Assembly (NCBI GenBank): GCA_017540585.1
Contig: JAFYAT010000088.1
Coordinates: forward strand, 1-64,000
DNA length: 64,000 bases
Reading direction: 5' to 3'
Source: Bacteroidaceae bacterium
Lineage (GTDB): Bacteria; Bacteroidota; Bacteroidia; Bacteroidales; Bacteroidaceae
The notes under the pieces are model-generated. The model was not told where the DNA came from. It searched no databases and saw nothing but the letters and a program-made list of their open reading frames with translations. Positions 54,269-63,775 of the stretch are shown here, piece by piece. Positions within the stretch are counted from its first letter, which is position 1; the number at the start of each line of letters is the position of its first letter. Position numbers and translations under genes: made by a program.

Positions 54269-57200
54269 TTACTTTACATATATCTTACGGAACTTACCGT
54301 CAGAGTACTTAACAATAACAACACCACTTATTGGTTCTGTAATCTCCTGTCCATTCATATTATAATAACCGATGATTGTCCTATCATCTTCCACATCCTC
54401 AATAGATGTCATTTCATTATTTTCGAGTGGTAACTCATAAAAAGAGAATGAGCGAACATTACTTAAGCCAAGATCCTCTATACGATTACCATTTGCATGG
54501 ATGTAAGCACGGAAGGCAGCAACATTAAAGTAGTCGGTAGCATGCCAGAACTTATCACCCGAAATGAAGTAATAATCTGACGCTGCTGTCATATCACTAC
54601 TTGTTGTATCGCCGAATGTTTTCTTATCTAATGTTCCAACAAACACGAAGCCCTGTGCATTTTCGATAGAATCAGCATCCGCAGAAGACACCATAACATT
54701 CTCAGACTCAAGACAAATATCTTTTGCTGCTGCATTAGTTTTCTTAAAGATGTATGGCATACAAGTTTCAGCAACTCCTGTTATCTTACGAAGACCAATC
54801 TTGTAAGAGTCACTTGAAGGTACAAAGTCATCAAATTCAAACAACTCAAAACCTGTATTCTGAACAGAGTACTCAAATGGCAAGCAAATTGTTCCATACT
54901 TTGTTGTCACACCAGAACGACTATAAGATGCTTTCTTCGCAATAAAATCCTCTGGAATCGAAATATTATTCTTATCTACGAGAACATAGTTATCACACTC
55001 ATCTCCCTCTACAATATTTGAAGTCATGTTGAGAATATGGATATTCTCTTGTCCTGGCTTCTTATATATAAGGAGGTTCTTGTTCGTGAACTTGTCAGCA
55101 TCAAATGTCATGTCAAAGTCAGTGGCAAAGCCGTCCTCCTTCAGATAGATCGTGCAGACATTCTTATTTGCATCAAGTGAGTAATTGAAATACTCCTGTG
55201 CTTCATAAGCAACTGGCCAGTTACCTATATAAGTCAAGACATTGTCATCCAAAGTATAGTCATAATCATCGGCAGCTGAATGTACCGGACCGAGATAACG
55301 AAGAGTAAGATTACCAATCTCAACACTTGTTGCATTTGTACCAGTAAGTTTAATACCAACCACAGCATTTTTGTGATTATCATCCACTGTAAAGCGTGGT
55401 ATTACCACATTATATACATTATATGATGTTGGTTCTATGTCAATGCTTCTGAATGCTTCTTCGTCACCTGCTACGGCAGCAACACCTTCAACCTCGTCGC
55501 CACCTGCATAGGCAGATACTGTCAGGACTGCAGCGTACTTACCAGAGCGTAAGTTTGGAATCGTAACAGTAAGCTTAGCATTACCGAGAGCATCATCACT
55601 TATTGCTGCATAATGACGACCACCAAAGATCTTATCCGTCACATGATTTGTACTCTCACTATACACAAACTTACCACCCTCATTATTCCATTTATTCAAG
55701 GTTGCTTCCTTAAAGTCAATGTCAGAAACGAGATATGTCACATCAACATAGTCATCCACAGTAGCATTGTTAAGCAAGAGTTCAGACTCAAGCTGAACTT
55801 TCAATTCTTTAGCCACCTTGTTAATAGCTTCTGACGTTGAAGAAATATTGTTATATACATCCTCAAATCTTGTGACATCCACAGAATATGAACTACGGCG
55901 TGCGGAACAATAAATTGGCCATGCCGCCATACGTGCGTCATGAGCGGCAGCAATGGTATTCTTGTATTTATTGTACTGGTTTTCGTCCAATAAACGCCAT
56001 TTTGTTCCGCGACCAGCCTTGTCATTTTCAGGAATGAGAGGATAAACAACGTCAAATCCAGTCTCGCCAGTCCATCCCATATACGTTGTACCGTATTTAC
56101 CATTGTATGCACTTGCAGAACCTACATTTACAATATTGGCAGTTGTTCCGAAAGTAGCATCCGCAGGATTAACACATATTGTACTTATGTTTGAACCCTC
56201 AGGTGTTGTCACCTTGAACTCGTTATGAGTAGCATTTGTCTCGTACGTGAGGTACTCATACCTTGAGTCACCATTCACGATGTTTGATACATTGAGATAT
56301 TGGTTATTATACTCAAAAGATCTCATGCCTTCAGTAACACCTCTTGCAGACATTCTCAGTTTCGCACCAGTTGTGCTAAAGCTTACTGGCTTCTTGCTGA
56401 GTCCCTTGTTAACATCAGTACAGATAAATGCTCCTGCCTCACAGTTGTAAACATAGACATCACCACCTGTCTTCTCAAGGATGAAGTTATCAACAAGTAT
56501 GCTATCGCCCGTTGTCAATGACATTTCCAAAGAAATAGTCATTTTACCATCGCTACCAACATCAGAAATAACTGAAAGCCATTCTGGATTTGAAGAAGTA
56601 CTATAAGCATTTATTGTTTCGCCATTTGAAGTGACGCTCAGATGTGCTTTGCTATTTGATGCTGACGTAACTTTTACTTGAGCCTTCAAACGATATTCAC
56701 CAGCAGGAAGATCTGTAACAGTCTGACCGATTGAAATTTTTTCCGTAGTAGGTCGTCGATAATATTTCTTAGACGACCATCCAGAATTCCTGTAAAACAA
56801 ATACACTGAATCATTTTTTGCCGAGAAAATATAATCACCATGATAGATTGATTTTTCATCATCCGTCATTTCACGTACCTTATAACCACAATAATTAGTT
56901 TTTAAAAGCTCATACGCATATTCCTCGGTAATTTGTTGTTCTTTATTTGCAGAATTTGAGACAGAAGTAAATGTTGGCGCCCAAGCCTTAGCATTGTTAT
57001 TCTCCTCAAATGATGGGTCTTTAAGCGAACCTGCAACCTCTGGGAATGCATTCTCGTCATACATATAGTAGAGCTTGAAGTTATTCAGACAGAGCCAATC
57101 GTGGTCAATGGCATCCTCACGTCTTACTCCGATTTCGAGAACACCATTTACAGCCTTTCCAACCACAGAGTTATTGTTATAATAACCTTGATCAAAAGCA

Positions 57201-60200
57201 TCTTTTGCTTCACCTAACCACATTGGACGGCCATTATCATCAGTACCAGGTGCATTCTCTGAATACAAAGACTGAATAGGTGTATAATAATTACCTATGA
57301 TAAGATGAGCACGTGCCTGGTCTGGGTCGTCAAAACCGAATGTAGAAGATGCATTACTTGTTCCGCTACCTTTCTTACCAGCACCATCACGATAGAATCC
57401 CTGTGCAGTAAGTCTGTACCATCCATCTGGAAGACCATTAATCTTCTGAGTGATCTTATATGTTTCATAATCTGGCGTTGAGCCATCTGCATTATAGAAT
57501 ACCTCAGCAAGATTAGTTGCACCATCGTATGTACGAAAATCCTTACCAGTACCTGTTCTCCAACCATACTTATCATTTGGAAGTTCATCGTTGTTCGCCA
57601 AGAGGTTTGCATTCACAATCTGACTTGTGATATCTGTTCCTTCTGCATCTCCAATACGGATAAGGTGGAAGTAGTTCATCTTTACGCTGACGTCGTTGCC
57701 GTATGTTTTTTCGAAACTGAGACCAACGGTCACATCACTTGCAGTAGGAACAATGAATGTGAACTGAGGATTTGTTGTCTGCCATTTTGAACTTGGCACG
57801 TACATCCTCTGCATTCTATCACCTATCTTTGCGTAAAGACAAGTGATTACATTATTTGTTGCACCATTTGCAGACAACTGATATGCACCAGCAGGAAGAC
57901 TTACAGTCTGATTTATATCATTTGCGTAAATACAATTACCAGTACTATTACTTTCCCATACAGTATTTGTTTGTACATAATTTCCATGTCCTAAACCTTC
58001 CACAAGACTGATTGTTGCATTCTCAGTATGAGCCCAATGATTCCATCCATCAGAGAAGTCTGCATTCTCAAGATAATCATCGCTTGAAATCAGGCGGAAA
58101 TTATCTACGGCAACACGGTATGTAACATCATTATCCCATGTAGGACCTAAATATTGGCTATTATTTTCTCCATAGTTTACGCCTTGGACGTCTGAATAGA
58201 AACCGACTTCAACATCTGCACTTTCCTGAATATTGAACTCTAAAGTGTAACGGGATTCTGGTCCATAACAGAACTGATCAAATGTTTCATTACCAACCTT
58301 AGCGTAAATATGACCGATTCTGTCCATAGCAATCACATCAGCAGAAAGTACATAAGTACCCTTAGGGAGGTTCACAACTTGGCTGATTCTGTGAGTTTCC
58401 TTATCATAATTATTGCAACCTGTTCTCTCTGCACAAAGACCACTACCTTCAAATCCATTCTCACCACCACAGATAGAAGGAGTGAATCCATTATTTGTTG
58501 TCCAGCCATAGTCCCAAGTACGCTGTCCCTGTGGAACTGCAAAGTACGCATTTGTGAGGTAAGCATCCGCAACACCCTTATCCGCATTAGTCTGACGTAT
58601 CAGTCTAAAATTATCAACGGCAGAAATAACTTCGTCATCATTTAAGTCATCAACCACATATTTATATCCAACACGACATGTAATTGGCTCTGGAACAAAG
58701 AAAGTAAATGATTTATTGGTCTTTGTGTCGATATCAGACAATTCCAATGACCAAATATCTACATTATTTGTTTTAGAAATAAACAGTGTACTCTTACAAT
58801 TCTTTGAAACAACATCTGCACTAAGTGTATAGATACCAGCAGGCAAAGATGTCAACTTCTGATATATGCGTCCTGTTGTTTTACCTTCTACGTTAAGACG
58901 ATTACTGGTCATTCCACGCTGAACAGCATAAAAGCCATTGCCTTCATACCCGAGAGAACCTTCCTTTTCATATCCTGCAATAGCATGTGAATAATTTGTT
59001 ATTGACCAGCTCTTTGACCAAGCATTAGTTTGGTGAATAGCAAAGTAAGCATTTTTGATTATATCGTCTGCCACACCGTTATCAGTCAAAGGAGTTATGG
59101 ATTTTACAATAGACCATATCTCGCCTGTCACATCGGAATCCCATTGTACACGAACAGTAATATTTCCATTAACGGTATATACTGGAATAAAATATGTCTC
59201 AATATTATTCGTCAAAGGTTCTGATTGACCTTCAACAAATATACTTGCATTACCATTACCTCTTCGTCCCTCTACCTCAACCAAATAATAGCTCTTTTTT
59301 GTCAATCCGACAATCTTAATTTGGTTATAGCTGGCACCATTGGTATTTGCTTCATTTGTATAAGCATACCAGCGGTCTCCAACCATGCTTGTCTTAATTG
59401 GAGTCTGCCAATATGCACGCACATTTTTGCCCAAAGAGCTAAACGACTTTTCTAAGCTACGTGCAGAAATATCATCATGCTGTTTCTTGGAAATAAACTG
59501 CCAAGTGTTGTTCTCCTCATCTATTGAATACTGAACACCCTTACCATCCGACTGAAGATAATATTGACGCCTTGGTACTTTTTTTGTTATAAAAGAAATG
59601 TTATATATATTATTAACATCATTGTCGTCGTCTTCGATTTCTTCTATCTGCCAAGGCATCGTTTTTTCACCCCAAGTTGACATTCCACCAACCTCATAAT
59701 ATACATAGTAACGGGGATTATTGTTATAACTCAATTCTGCGTTGAGTTCATCATCTTCGAAATCCACATTAAACAATGTAGAATTTTCAATATCATCCTT
59801 TACTTCGCTAATTGCTGTAAGATAAGCATTATACTCTTTCGTATCTCGCTTCAGATAGAAGTCACCAGAAATAGCCTTTTCTGGAGACCATGTAATCATA
59901 TTACGCGCTTCAATATCATCTTGTGATGCAATAGCTTTAAGAGAGAAACATGCATCCACCTCATCAGTAGTATCAAAAGAAACAGTAATCTTGTTTCCTG
60001 TTACAGGCACCTCCAACTGGTACAACTTTGTCTGTTCTGTCAATGGCTCTGAATACACACCATTAGCTACAATCTTGGTAGTACCAGAACCTGTTTTCTT
60101 TGCGTATATCTCAAGAATATATGTTTCGTTGTTAATTCCAGAAACGGTAAATGAAGTACTTGTAGCTGTCAGATGCTGCTTTGTCATCCACATACTCTCG

Positions 60201-60850
60201 GCATCATCATATATAGTGGAATATGTAAGCCCCTTAACAAGAGCATACTTAATGCCTGTAAGCTGTGATTCTGCTTCCAATCTTTTTGAGATATTAGTTG
60301 GATACGTACCTTCTACCTGCTTAACAGATATTAACTGCCAAACACGAGAGTCGTCGGCATAGTCATTTACATTTGTCTCCGCGTAAGCAATAGAATTATT
60401 TGAATAATTATATTTTATCGTAAAATGCGTATCATCGAGCCCAATATACGAATCCCTTCTGTTAAATGTATAACCAGATTTTGATTCAACCCAGTTAAAG
60501 TTCCATTTGTTAGAACTTGTACCCCATTTTCCTGATGTTTTATTACTATTTATATAGTTGGTTTTACCATTATTATCGTATGATATATTAAACTCATTAT
60601 TGTACGTGTCATTCTGTTGGTAGTCAAATGTAAAAACAGTTGCATTGGTGTGTCCAGACACCAATTTACCATTTGTGCCATTTGCAGCCATGAATTTATT
60701 GCCAGAAAAGCACTTAATATAGTAATATCCGGAGAAATTTTTCGTATAGTCTTCTCCAGTCCAATTTAGCGTTTGAGCATGTGCTATTCCCATGCCAAAC
60801 GCAAAAGTCACCATAGTGACCAATAAAGATTTAAAATTTCTCAAAATCAT
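54269..60850 (-). CDS. Giant modular secreted protein (about 2,193 aa) with T9SS-like tail
   Basis: Start chosen at 60850, which gives a signal peptide ending GIAHAQ; a start at 60889 would add 13 residues. The N-terminus has a GYYYIKCFSGNKFMA module (about 15-180). Two galactose-binding-like modules follow. Then come five tandem modules starting near residues 592 (KNAYFAI), 757 (TNAYFAV), 923 (ENADFSDGW), 1072 (VNANLL) and 1272 (KDPSFEE), each containing LPAG.Y.L.A and ending DNFRLI-like. The last 730 residues are homologous to the 793-aa protein. The end reads YYNMNG then VVIVKYSDGKFRKIYVK, a type-IX-like tail. No enzyme domain recognised. A surface adhesin or glycan-binding role is plausible. 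Confidence 0.78.
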   Translation of the reverse strand: MILRNFKSLLVTMVTFAFGMGIAHAQTLNWTGEDYTKNFSGYYYIKCFSGNKFMAANGTNGKLVSGHTNATVFTFDYQQNDTYNNEFNISYDNNGKTNYINSNKTSGKWGTSSNKWNFNWVESKSGYTFNRRDSYIGLDDTHFTIKYNYSNNSIAYAETNVNDYADDSRVWQLISVKQVEGTYPTNISKRLEAESQLTGIKYALVKGLTYSTIYDDAESMWMTKQHLTATSTSFTVSGINNETYILEIYAKKTGSGTTKIVANGVYSEPLTEQTKLYQLEVPVTGNKITVSFDTTDEVDACFSLKAIASQDDIEARNMITWSPEKAISGDFYLKRDTKEYNAYLTAISEVKDDIENSTLFNVDFEDDELNAELSYNNNPRYYVYYEVGGMSTWGEKTMPWQIEEIEDDDNDVNNIYNISFITKKVPRRQYYLQSDGKGVQYSIDEENNTWQFISKKQHDDISARSLEKSFSSLGKNVRAYWQTPIKTSMVGDRWYAYTNEANTNGASYNQIKIVGLTKKSYYLVEVEGRRGNGNASIFVEGQSEPLTNNIETYFIPVYTVNGNITVRVQWDSDVTGEIWSIVKSITPLTDNGVADDIIKNAYFAIHQTNAWSKSWSITNYSHAIAGYEKEGSLGYEGNGFYAVQRGMTSNRLNVEGKTTGRIYQKLTSLPAGIYTLSADVVSKNCKSTLFISKTNNVDIWSLELSDIDTKTNKSFTFFVPEPITCRVGYKYVVDDLNDDEVISAVDNFRLIRQTNADKGVADAYLTNAYFAVPQGQRTWDYGWTTNNGFTPSICGGENGFEGSGLCAERTGCNNYDKETHRISQVVNLPKGTYVLSADVIAMDRIGHIYAKVGNETFDQFCYGPESRYTLEFNIQESADVEVGFYSDVQGVNYGENNSQYLGPTWDNDVTYRVAVDNFRLISSDDYLENADFSDGWNHWAHTENATISLVEGLGHGNYVQTNTVWESNSTGNCIYANDINQTVSLPAGAYQLSANGATNNVITCLYAKIGDRMQRMYVPSSKWQTTNPQFTFIVPTASDVTVGLSFEKTYGNDVSVKMNYFHLIRIGDAEGTDITSQIVNANLLANNDELPNDKYGWRTGTGKDFRTYDGATNLAEVFYNADGSTPDYETYKITQKINGLPDGWYRLTAQGFYRDGAGKKGSGTSNASSTFGFDDPDQARAHLIIGNYYTPIQSLYSENAPGTDDNGRPMWLGEAKDAFDQGYYNNNSVVGKAVNGVLEIGVRREDAIDHDWLCLNNFKLYYMYDENAFPEVAGSLKDPSFEENNNAKAWAPTFTSVSNSANKEQQITEEYAYELLKTNYCGYKVREMTDDEKSIYHGDYIFSAKNDSVYLFYRNSGWSSKKYYRRPTTEKISIGQTVTDLPAGEYRLKAQVKVTSASNSKAHLSVTSNGETINAYSTSSNPEWLSVISDVGSDGKMTISLEMSLTTGDSILVDNFILEKTGGDVYVYNCEAGAFICTDVNKGLSKKPVSFSTTGAKLRMSARGVTEGMRSFEYNNQYLNVSNIVNGDSRYEYLTYETNATHNEFKVTTPEGSNISTICVNPADATFGTTANIVNVGSASAYNGKYGTTYMGWTGETGFDVVYPLIPENDKAGRGTKWRLLDENQYNKYKNTIAAAHDARMAAWPIYCSARRSSYSVDVTRFEDVYNNISSTSEAINKVAKELKVQLESELLLNNATVDDYVDVTYLVSDIDFKEATLNKWNNEGGKFVYSESTNHVTDKIFGGRHYAAISDDALGNAKLTVTIPNLRSGKYAAVLTVSAYAGGDEVEGVAAVAGDEEAFRSIDIEPTSYNVYNVVIPRFTVDDNHKNAVVGIKLTGTNATSVEIGNLTLRYLGPVHSAADDYDYTLDDNVLTYIGNWPVAYEAQEYFNYSLDANKNVCTIYLKEDGFATDFDMTFDADKFTNKNLLIYKKPGQENIHILNMTSNIVEGDECDNYVLVDKNNISIPEDFIAKKASYSRSGVTTKYGTICLPFEYSVQNTGFELFEFDDFVPSSDSYKIGLRKITGVAETCMPYIFKKTNAAAKDICLESENVMVSSADADSIENAQGFVFVGTLDKKTFGDTTSSDMTAASDYYFISGDKFWHATDYFNVAAFRAYIHANGNRIEDLGLSNVRSFSFYELPLENNEMTSIEDVEDDRTIIGYYNMNGQEITEPISGVVIVKYSDGKFRKIYVK

Positions 60851-61005
60851 ATCTTGTTCATTTCTTATAATCATAACTATAGCGAGCAAAACAGGGTTTA
60901 GATAATCAAATACAAAATGTCGTTTTTTGATAATCCGTAATTGCTCAAATCTAATTCTAGTTCACTATTTCATTAGGATTAAACAGCCAATCCACATAAT
61001 TTGTG

Positions 61006-61013
61006 CAAAATTA
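61006..61013 (-). promoter_or_regulatory. -7 box of the giant gene
   Basis: The minus strand reads TAATTTTG. The leader is about 150 nt, A+T-rich, with no recognised element. Confidence 0.55.
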
Positions 61014-61153
61014 GTCAGATTACGCATTATAAAAAAATAATTGACGAAAAATCAAGTGGTACAATCGTGATTTTTAAATATTATAGCACACAAATAAATA
61101 AAAATGAACACCCGAGATTACAATACCTACGTTCATACAACAAAGAAAACAAA

Positions 61154-61189
61154 CAAAAAGATGGATAGTTGCCTAAGCAACTATCCATC
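61154..61189 (-). terminator. Terminator of the peptide-fimbrillin operon
   Basis: GATGGATAGTTGC (61160-61172) pairs perfectly with GCAACTATCCATC (61177-61189), followed on the minus strand by TTTTTG. Confidence 0.9.
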
Positions 61190-61213
61190 ATATATTATAT
61201 ATCAATCACTATT

Positions 61214-62677
61214 TTAGTTAGCTACGAATACTGGGCGAATCATAAGTCCCTGATATCTTGGATTAGCAGAAAGACCACGAGATGTTGATGTGAAATGCAA
61301 GCAGTAAGCGTTTGAGTAATTACCCTCTGGCACCACGTTTGCTGTCCAATAGAAGCCTTCTTCAGAACTTACTGTACTTGTACCATCTTTCTTTCCTGAT
61401 ACAGGAATAAAAATAGTTCTTGCGCGATTGGTTTTATTATATACATTATAACCATTCTTTGAACTATCCCATTCCCAGTCACACTTATCGATAAGCTTCT
61501 GGAACTCGGAAGAAGTTGGAATACGAGAACTACGATTTTTACGATATGCGATATCCTCGTATTTATAATCTTCAGGGATTATTGAGGTAATACCATCATC
61601 AGCATTATGATAAAGCTGCTCGTCATAGTTTCCATTTTCACAATAATCGTAATTATTCCATGAGTAATCGCCGGATGCTGCTGGTGAAATCATTGCCCAA
61701 GCATAATAAGAAGTTGACACATTCTCCTTTGCCCAATATACGCCATCACCTGTTCCCATATCGACGTATTCCTTGTCAGCAAACTCATCTGTAAGGTGTG
61801 TAAGAGTAGCCTTCCAACGATATGCACGACCTGCTGATGTTGTCTTAGAGTTCAACGTTGCACTATAGCTTTCGCCATTAGTATCTGTAGCTGTCACCTT
61901 GACCTGACCTGTTGTCGTTGGCATGATGGCAATGTAGAAAGTCAATTCCTGATTTGCTGCAGTAGCGGCAACGTTGCTCAATGCCAATGAAACGGAAGGT
62001 GTCATGGCATTGTTATCCTTTACCAACTGTCCTGTAGCCGCATTCATCTTTGCCGCTGTACAGAATGTCTTATCTCCATTTACATTAGCGAATGTAAGGT
62101 TAGACAATGTAGCCGCATTAGGCATAGTGAGCTTAACCTGAATGATTGACATGACGTGGTGGAATTCAAATGTAACGCTATTGTCCTTTGGGTCATACTC
62201 TGATGGTGTTGCAAACATATAGTCGTATGATTCACCAATATGACTTGCATTATCATCGCCAGATTGTGCCTGTCCGGCAAGGCTTACAGGAATCTGGTCG
62301 TATCCATCATCAAGTGTCATAGAACCCTGAAATGGATAATAGGCTGTATATGTACTACCGTCACGGAGTAACCAAGGACCTCCATCAAACTCGGCATAAT
62401 CACCACTTTTTACGGACGGACCAGAAACAACATGTCCAACTTGTGAGCCACTTACAGGTGCTATAGGAAACACTCCAATTTTTTCATTATTATCCCAAGC
62501 AAAAGTGATACCAGAAGATGTAGGTGTTAACACCGTACGAGTATCGGCATCGTCATACTTATAACTACTGATTGACAAACGTACTTTCACGTTGTCTTTA
62601 TATTCTGAAGTATAGTCATCTGCAGAACAACTGAACAGCAATGCTGTCAGCATAAAAGGAATTATTCGTTTAATCAT
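61214..62677 (-). CDS. Fimbrillin-like lipoprotein with C-terminal FISUMP-like domain
   Basis: About 487 aa from ATG 62677, which places the lipobox correctly (ALLFSCSA, Cys about 17); a longer start at 62707 adds ten polar residues. The fimbrillin part shows TRTVLT, GITFAWDNNEKIGVFPI, YTAYYPFQG, YDYMFAT and FEFHHVMSIIQVKL, as in the lipoprotein at 7829. From about residue 310 a FISUMP-like domain follows: MGTGDGVYWAKENV, SSRIPTSSEFQKLID, EGFYWTANV and GLMIRPVF. Probably an outer-surface lipoprotein or pilus-tip component. A 62-aa peptide gene lies 43 bases upstream in the same operon. Confidence 0.8.
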   Translation of the reverse strand: MIKRIIPFMLTALLFSCSADDYTSEYKDNVKVRLSISSYKYDDADTRTVLTPTSSGITFAWDNNEKIGVFPIAPVSGSQVGHVVSGPSVKSGDYAEFDGGPWLLRDGSTYTAYYPFQGSMTLDDGYDQIPVSLAGQAQSGDDNASHIGESYDYMFATPSEYDPKDNSVTFEFHHVMSIIQVKLTMPNAATLSNLTFANVNGDKTFCTAAKMNAATGQLVKDNNAMTPSVSLALSNVAATAANQELTFYIAIMPTTTGQVKVTATDTNGESYSATLNSKTTSAGRAYRWKATLTHLTDEFADKEYVDMGTGDGVYWAKENVSTSYYAWAMISPAASGDYSWNNYDYCENGNYDEQLYHNADDGITSIIPEDYKYEDIAYRKNRSSRIPTSSEFQKLIDKCDWEWDSSKNGYNVYNKTNRARTIFIPVSGKKDGTSTVSSEEGFYWTANVVPEGNYSNAYCLHFTSTSRGLSANPRYQGLMIRPVFVAN

Positions 62678-62720
62678 AGAAGAACATTTTTCATTAAACA
62701 TATTCACAGTAACAATCTCA

Positions 62721-62909
62721 CTAAAAACTTAACGTACTACGACGTTCACGAGCACCATTATCTTCCCATCTCATTTCATCATCAAGTTTAGTCTTAATTC
62801 TGGCATTATCAGGATCAGGATTCTGGTTAGAACCTGCCAATATGCTCATGCGAATACGTCCAACACATTCATTCATCATAGGCTTGCTATAAATCTTATT
62901 CTTTTTCAT
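62721..62909 (-). CDS. Small peptide (62 aa), LAGS-motif type
   Basis: Start chosen at 62909 (MKKNKIYSKPMMNE); a start at 62918 adds three residues. It has RIRMSILAGSNQN at about residues 18-30, a D/N-rich middle, then NGARERRSTLSF. SILAGS and ARER match the 53-aa peptide at 7663-7824, which also precedes a fimbrillin-like lipoprotein gene. The repetition of this pairing in two operons supports it being a real gene. Function unknown. Confidence 0.72.
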   Translation of the reverse strand: MKKNKIYSKPMMNECVGRIRMSILAGSNQNPDPDNARIKTKLDDEMRWEDNGARERRSTLSF

Positions 62910-62991
62910 ACAATACAATTATTTTAGTTGTAAATAGTAGTATTATCCTTCATATCAATTCTTTTTGCAAATAAAATCATTTTTTACCTTG

Positions 62992-63000
62992 CAAAGATTA
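62992..63000 (-). promoter_or_regulatory. Possible -7 box of the peptide-fimbrillin operon
   Basis: The minus strand reads TAATCTTTG, a -7 box with one extra base between TA and TTTG, 83 bases upstream of the peptide start. Confidence 0.4.
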
Positions 63001-63372
63001 TTTATGGCTGTAAATTTACAAAAAAAGACAATTATATCCATATTTTCCACAACATAATTTTCGTTTTTTCTCATATTCAACAAAAATGCTTCCGAATAAT
63101 CCCATTTTAAAAGCAAAAGAGAAAAATTAAAATAAACCATAATGACATAAAACTTCATATCACTTCTTTACATTTTTTATAAACAGAACGTACCATCATC
63201 TCAATGTAAAAGAGTTATCCTTGTCTTTCTCTTACATTCCTGTTTGTTTCTCCAAGAAAAGTAAGGAGAAGATAAGGGAATATAAGGGAAAAAGCAAGGG
63301 AACGTATTTCATAAAGTAAGGGAAAATGCGGTTTTAGCTTACGCCATGAACGGGCATAGGGGCAAAAATGAC

Positions 63373-63427
63373 ACGAAGGATTTACGAACCATTAACGAAG
63401 GGTTAACGAAGGATTATCGAAGGTGAC
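63373..63427. repeat. 11-bp-period array, ACGAAGGATTA units
   Basis: ACGAAGGATTT, ACGAACCATTA, ACGAAGGGTTA, ACGAAGGATTA, TCGAAGGTGAC at exact 11-bp spacing. Reverse complement of the CCTTCGTTAAT family at 26533 and 16915. Confidence 0.85.
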
Positions 63428-63549
63428 AGAATGGAAGCTTTTGCTGTTCTTTTGTAAACACTATGTCACTTGGCTTTTCGGGTTCGTGCAAAGCATCAAT
63501 ACGGTATGATTTACACGAAGGGTGTGAGTCGGCTGATTTTTCGCAAATC

Positions 63550-63670
63550 TTCCGCTTTGACTCTGCTGTTTCTCTGCTAATCCTCTGCTATTTCTCTGCT
63601 ATTTCTCTGCTAAATAGCGGAGTCATAGCGGACTCATAGCGAAGGCATAGCGGAGTCATAGCGAAGGAGG
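63550..63670. repeat. 11-unit, 11-bp-period array with complementary halves
   Basis: TTCCGCTTTGA, then five CTCTGCTNNNN units (63561-63615), then five AGCGRASKCAT-like units (63616-63670: AGCGGAGTCAT, AGCGGACTCAT, AGCGAAGGCAT, AGCGGAGTCAT, AGCGAAGGAGG). CTCTGCTA is complementary to TAGCGGAG apart from one G-T pair, so the two halves can fold into one long hairpin. Confidence 0.9.
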
Positions 63671-63716
63671 AACGAAAAAACACGGGCGAAGATTTGGTCA
63701 TATTGACAGGAATCCG

Positions 63717-63724
63717 TATTTTTG
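63717..63724 (+). promoter_or_regulatory. -7 box of the DUF4954 gene
   Basis: TATTTTTG with TTTG at 63693-63696 (spacing 20). Confidence 0.7.
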
Positions 63725-63768
63725 CATATTATCATCACAATCAATCCATATTATCATCACAATCGATC
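63725..63768 (+). repeat. 22-bp direct repeat in the DUF4954 leader
   Basis: CATATTATCATCACAATC plus AATC or GATC, two adjacent copies (63725-63746 and 63747-63768) differing at one base. They fill nearly the whole 5' leader, ending 7 bases before the start codon. Confidence 0.85.
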
Positions 63769-63775
63769 AAAAGCT

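Noticed and set aside
62955..63158. 67-codon minus-strand frame upstream of the 62-aa peptide
   Set aside because: A+T-rich spacer composition, covers the likely promoter of the peptide-fimbrillin operon, and shows no recognisable motif.
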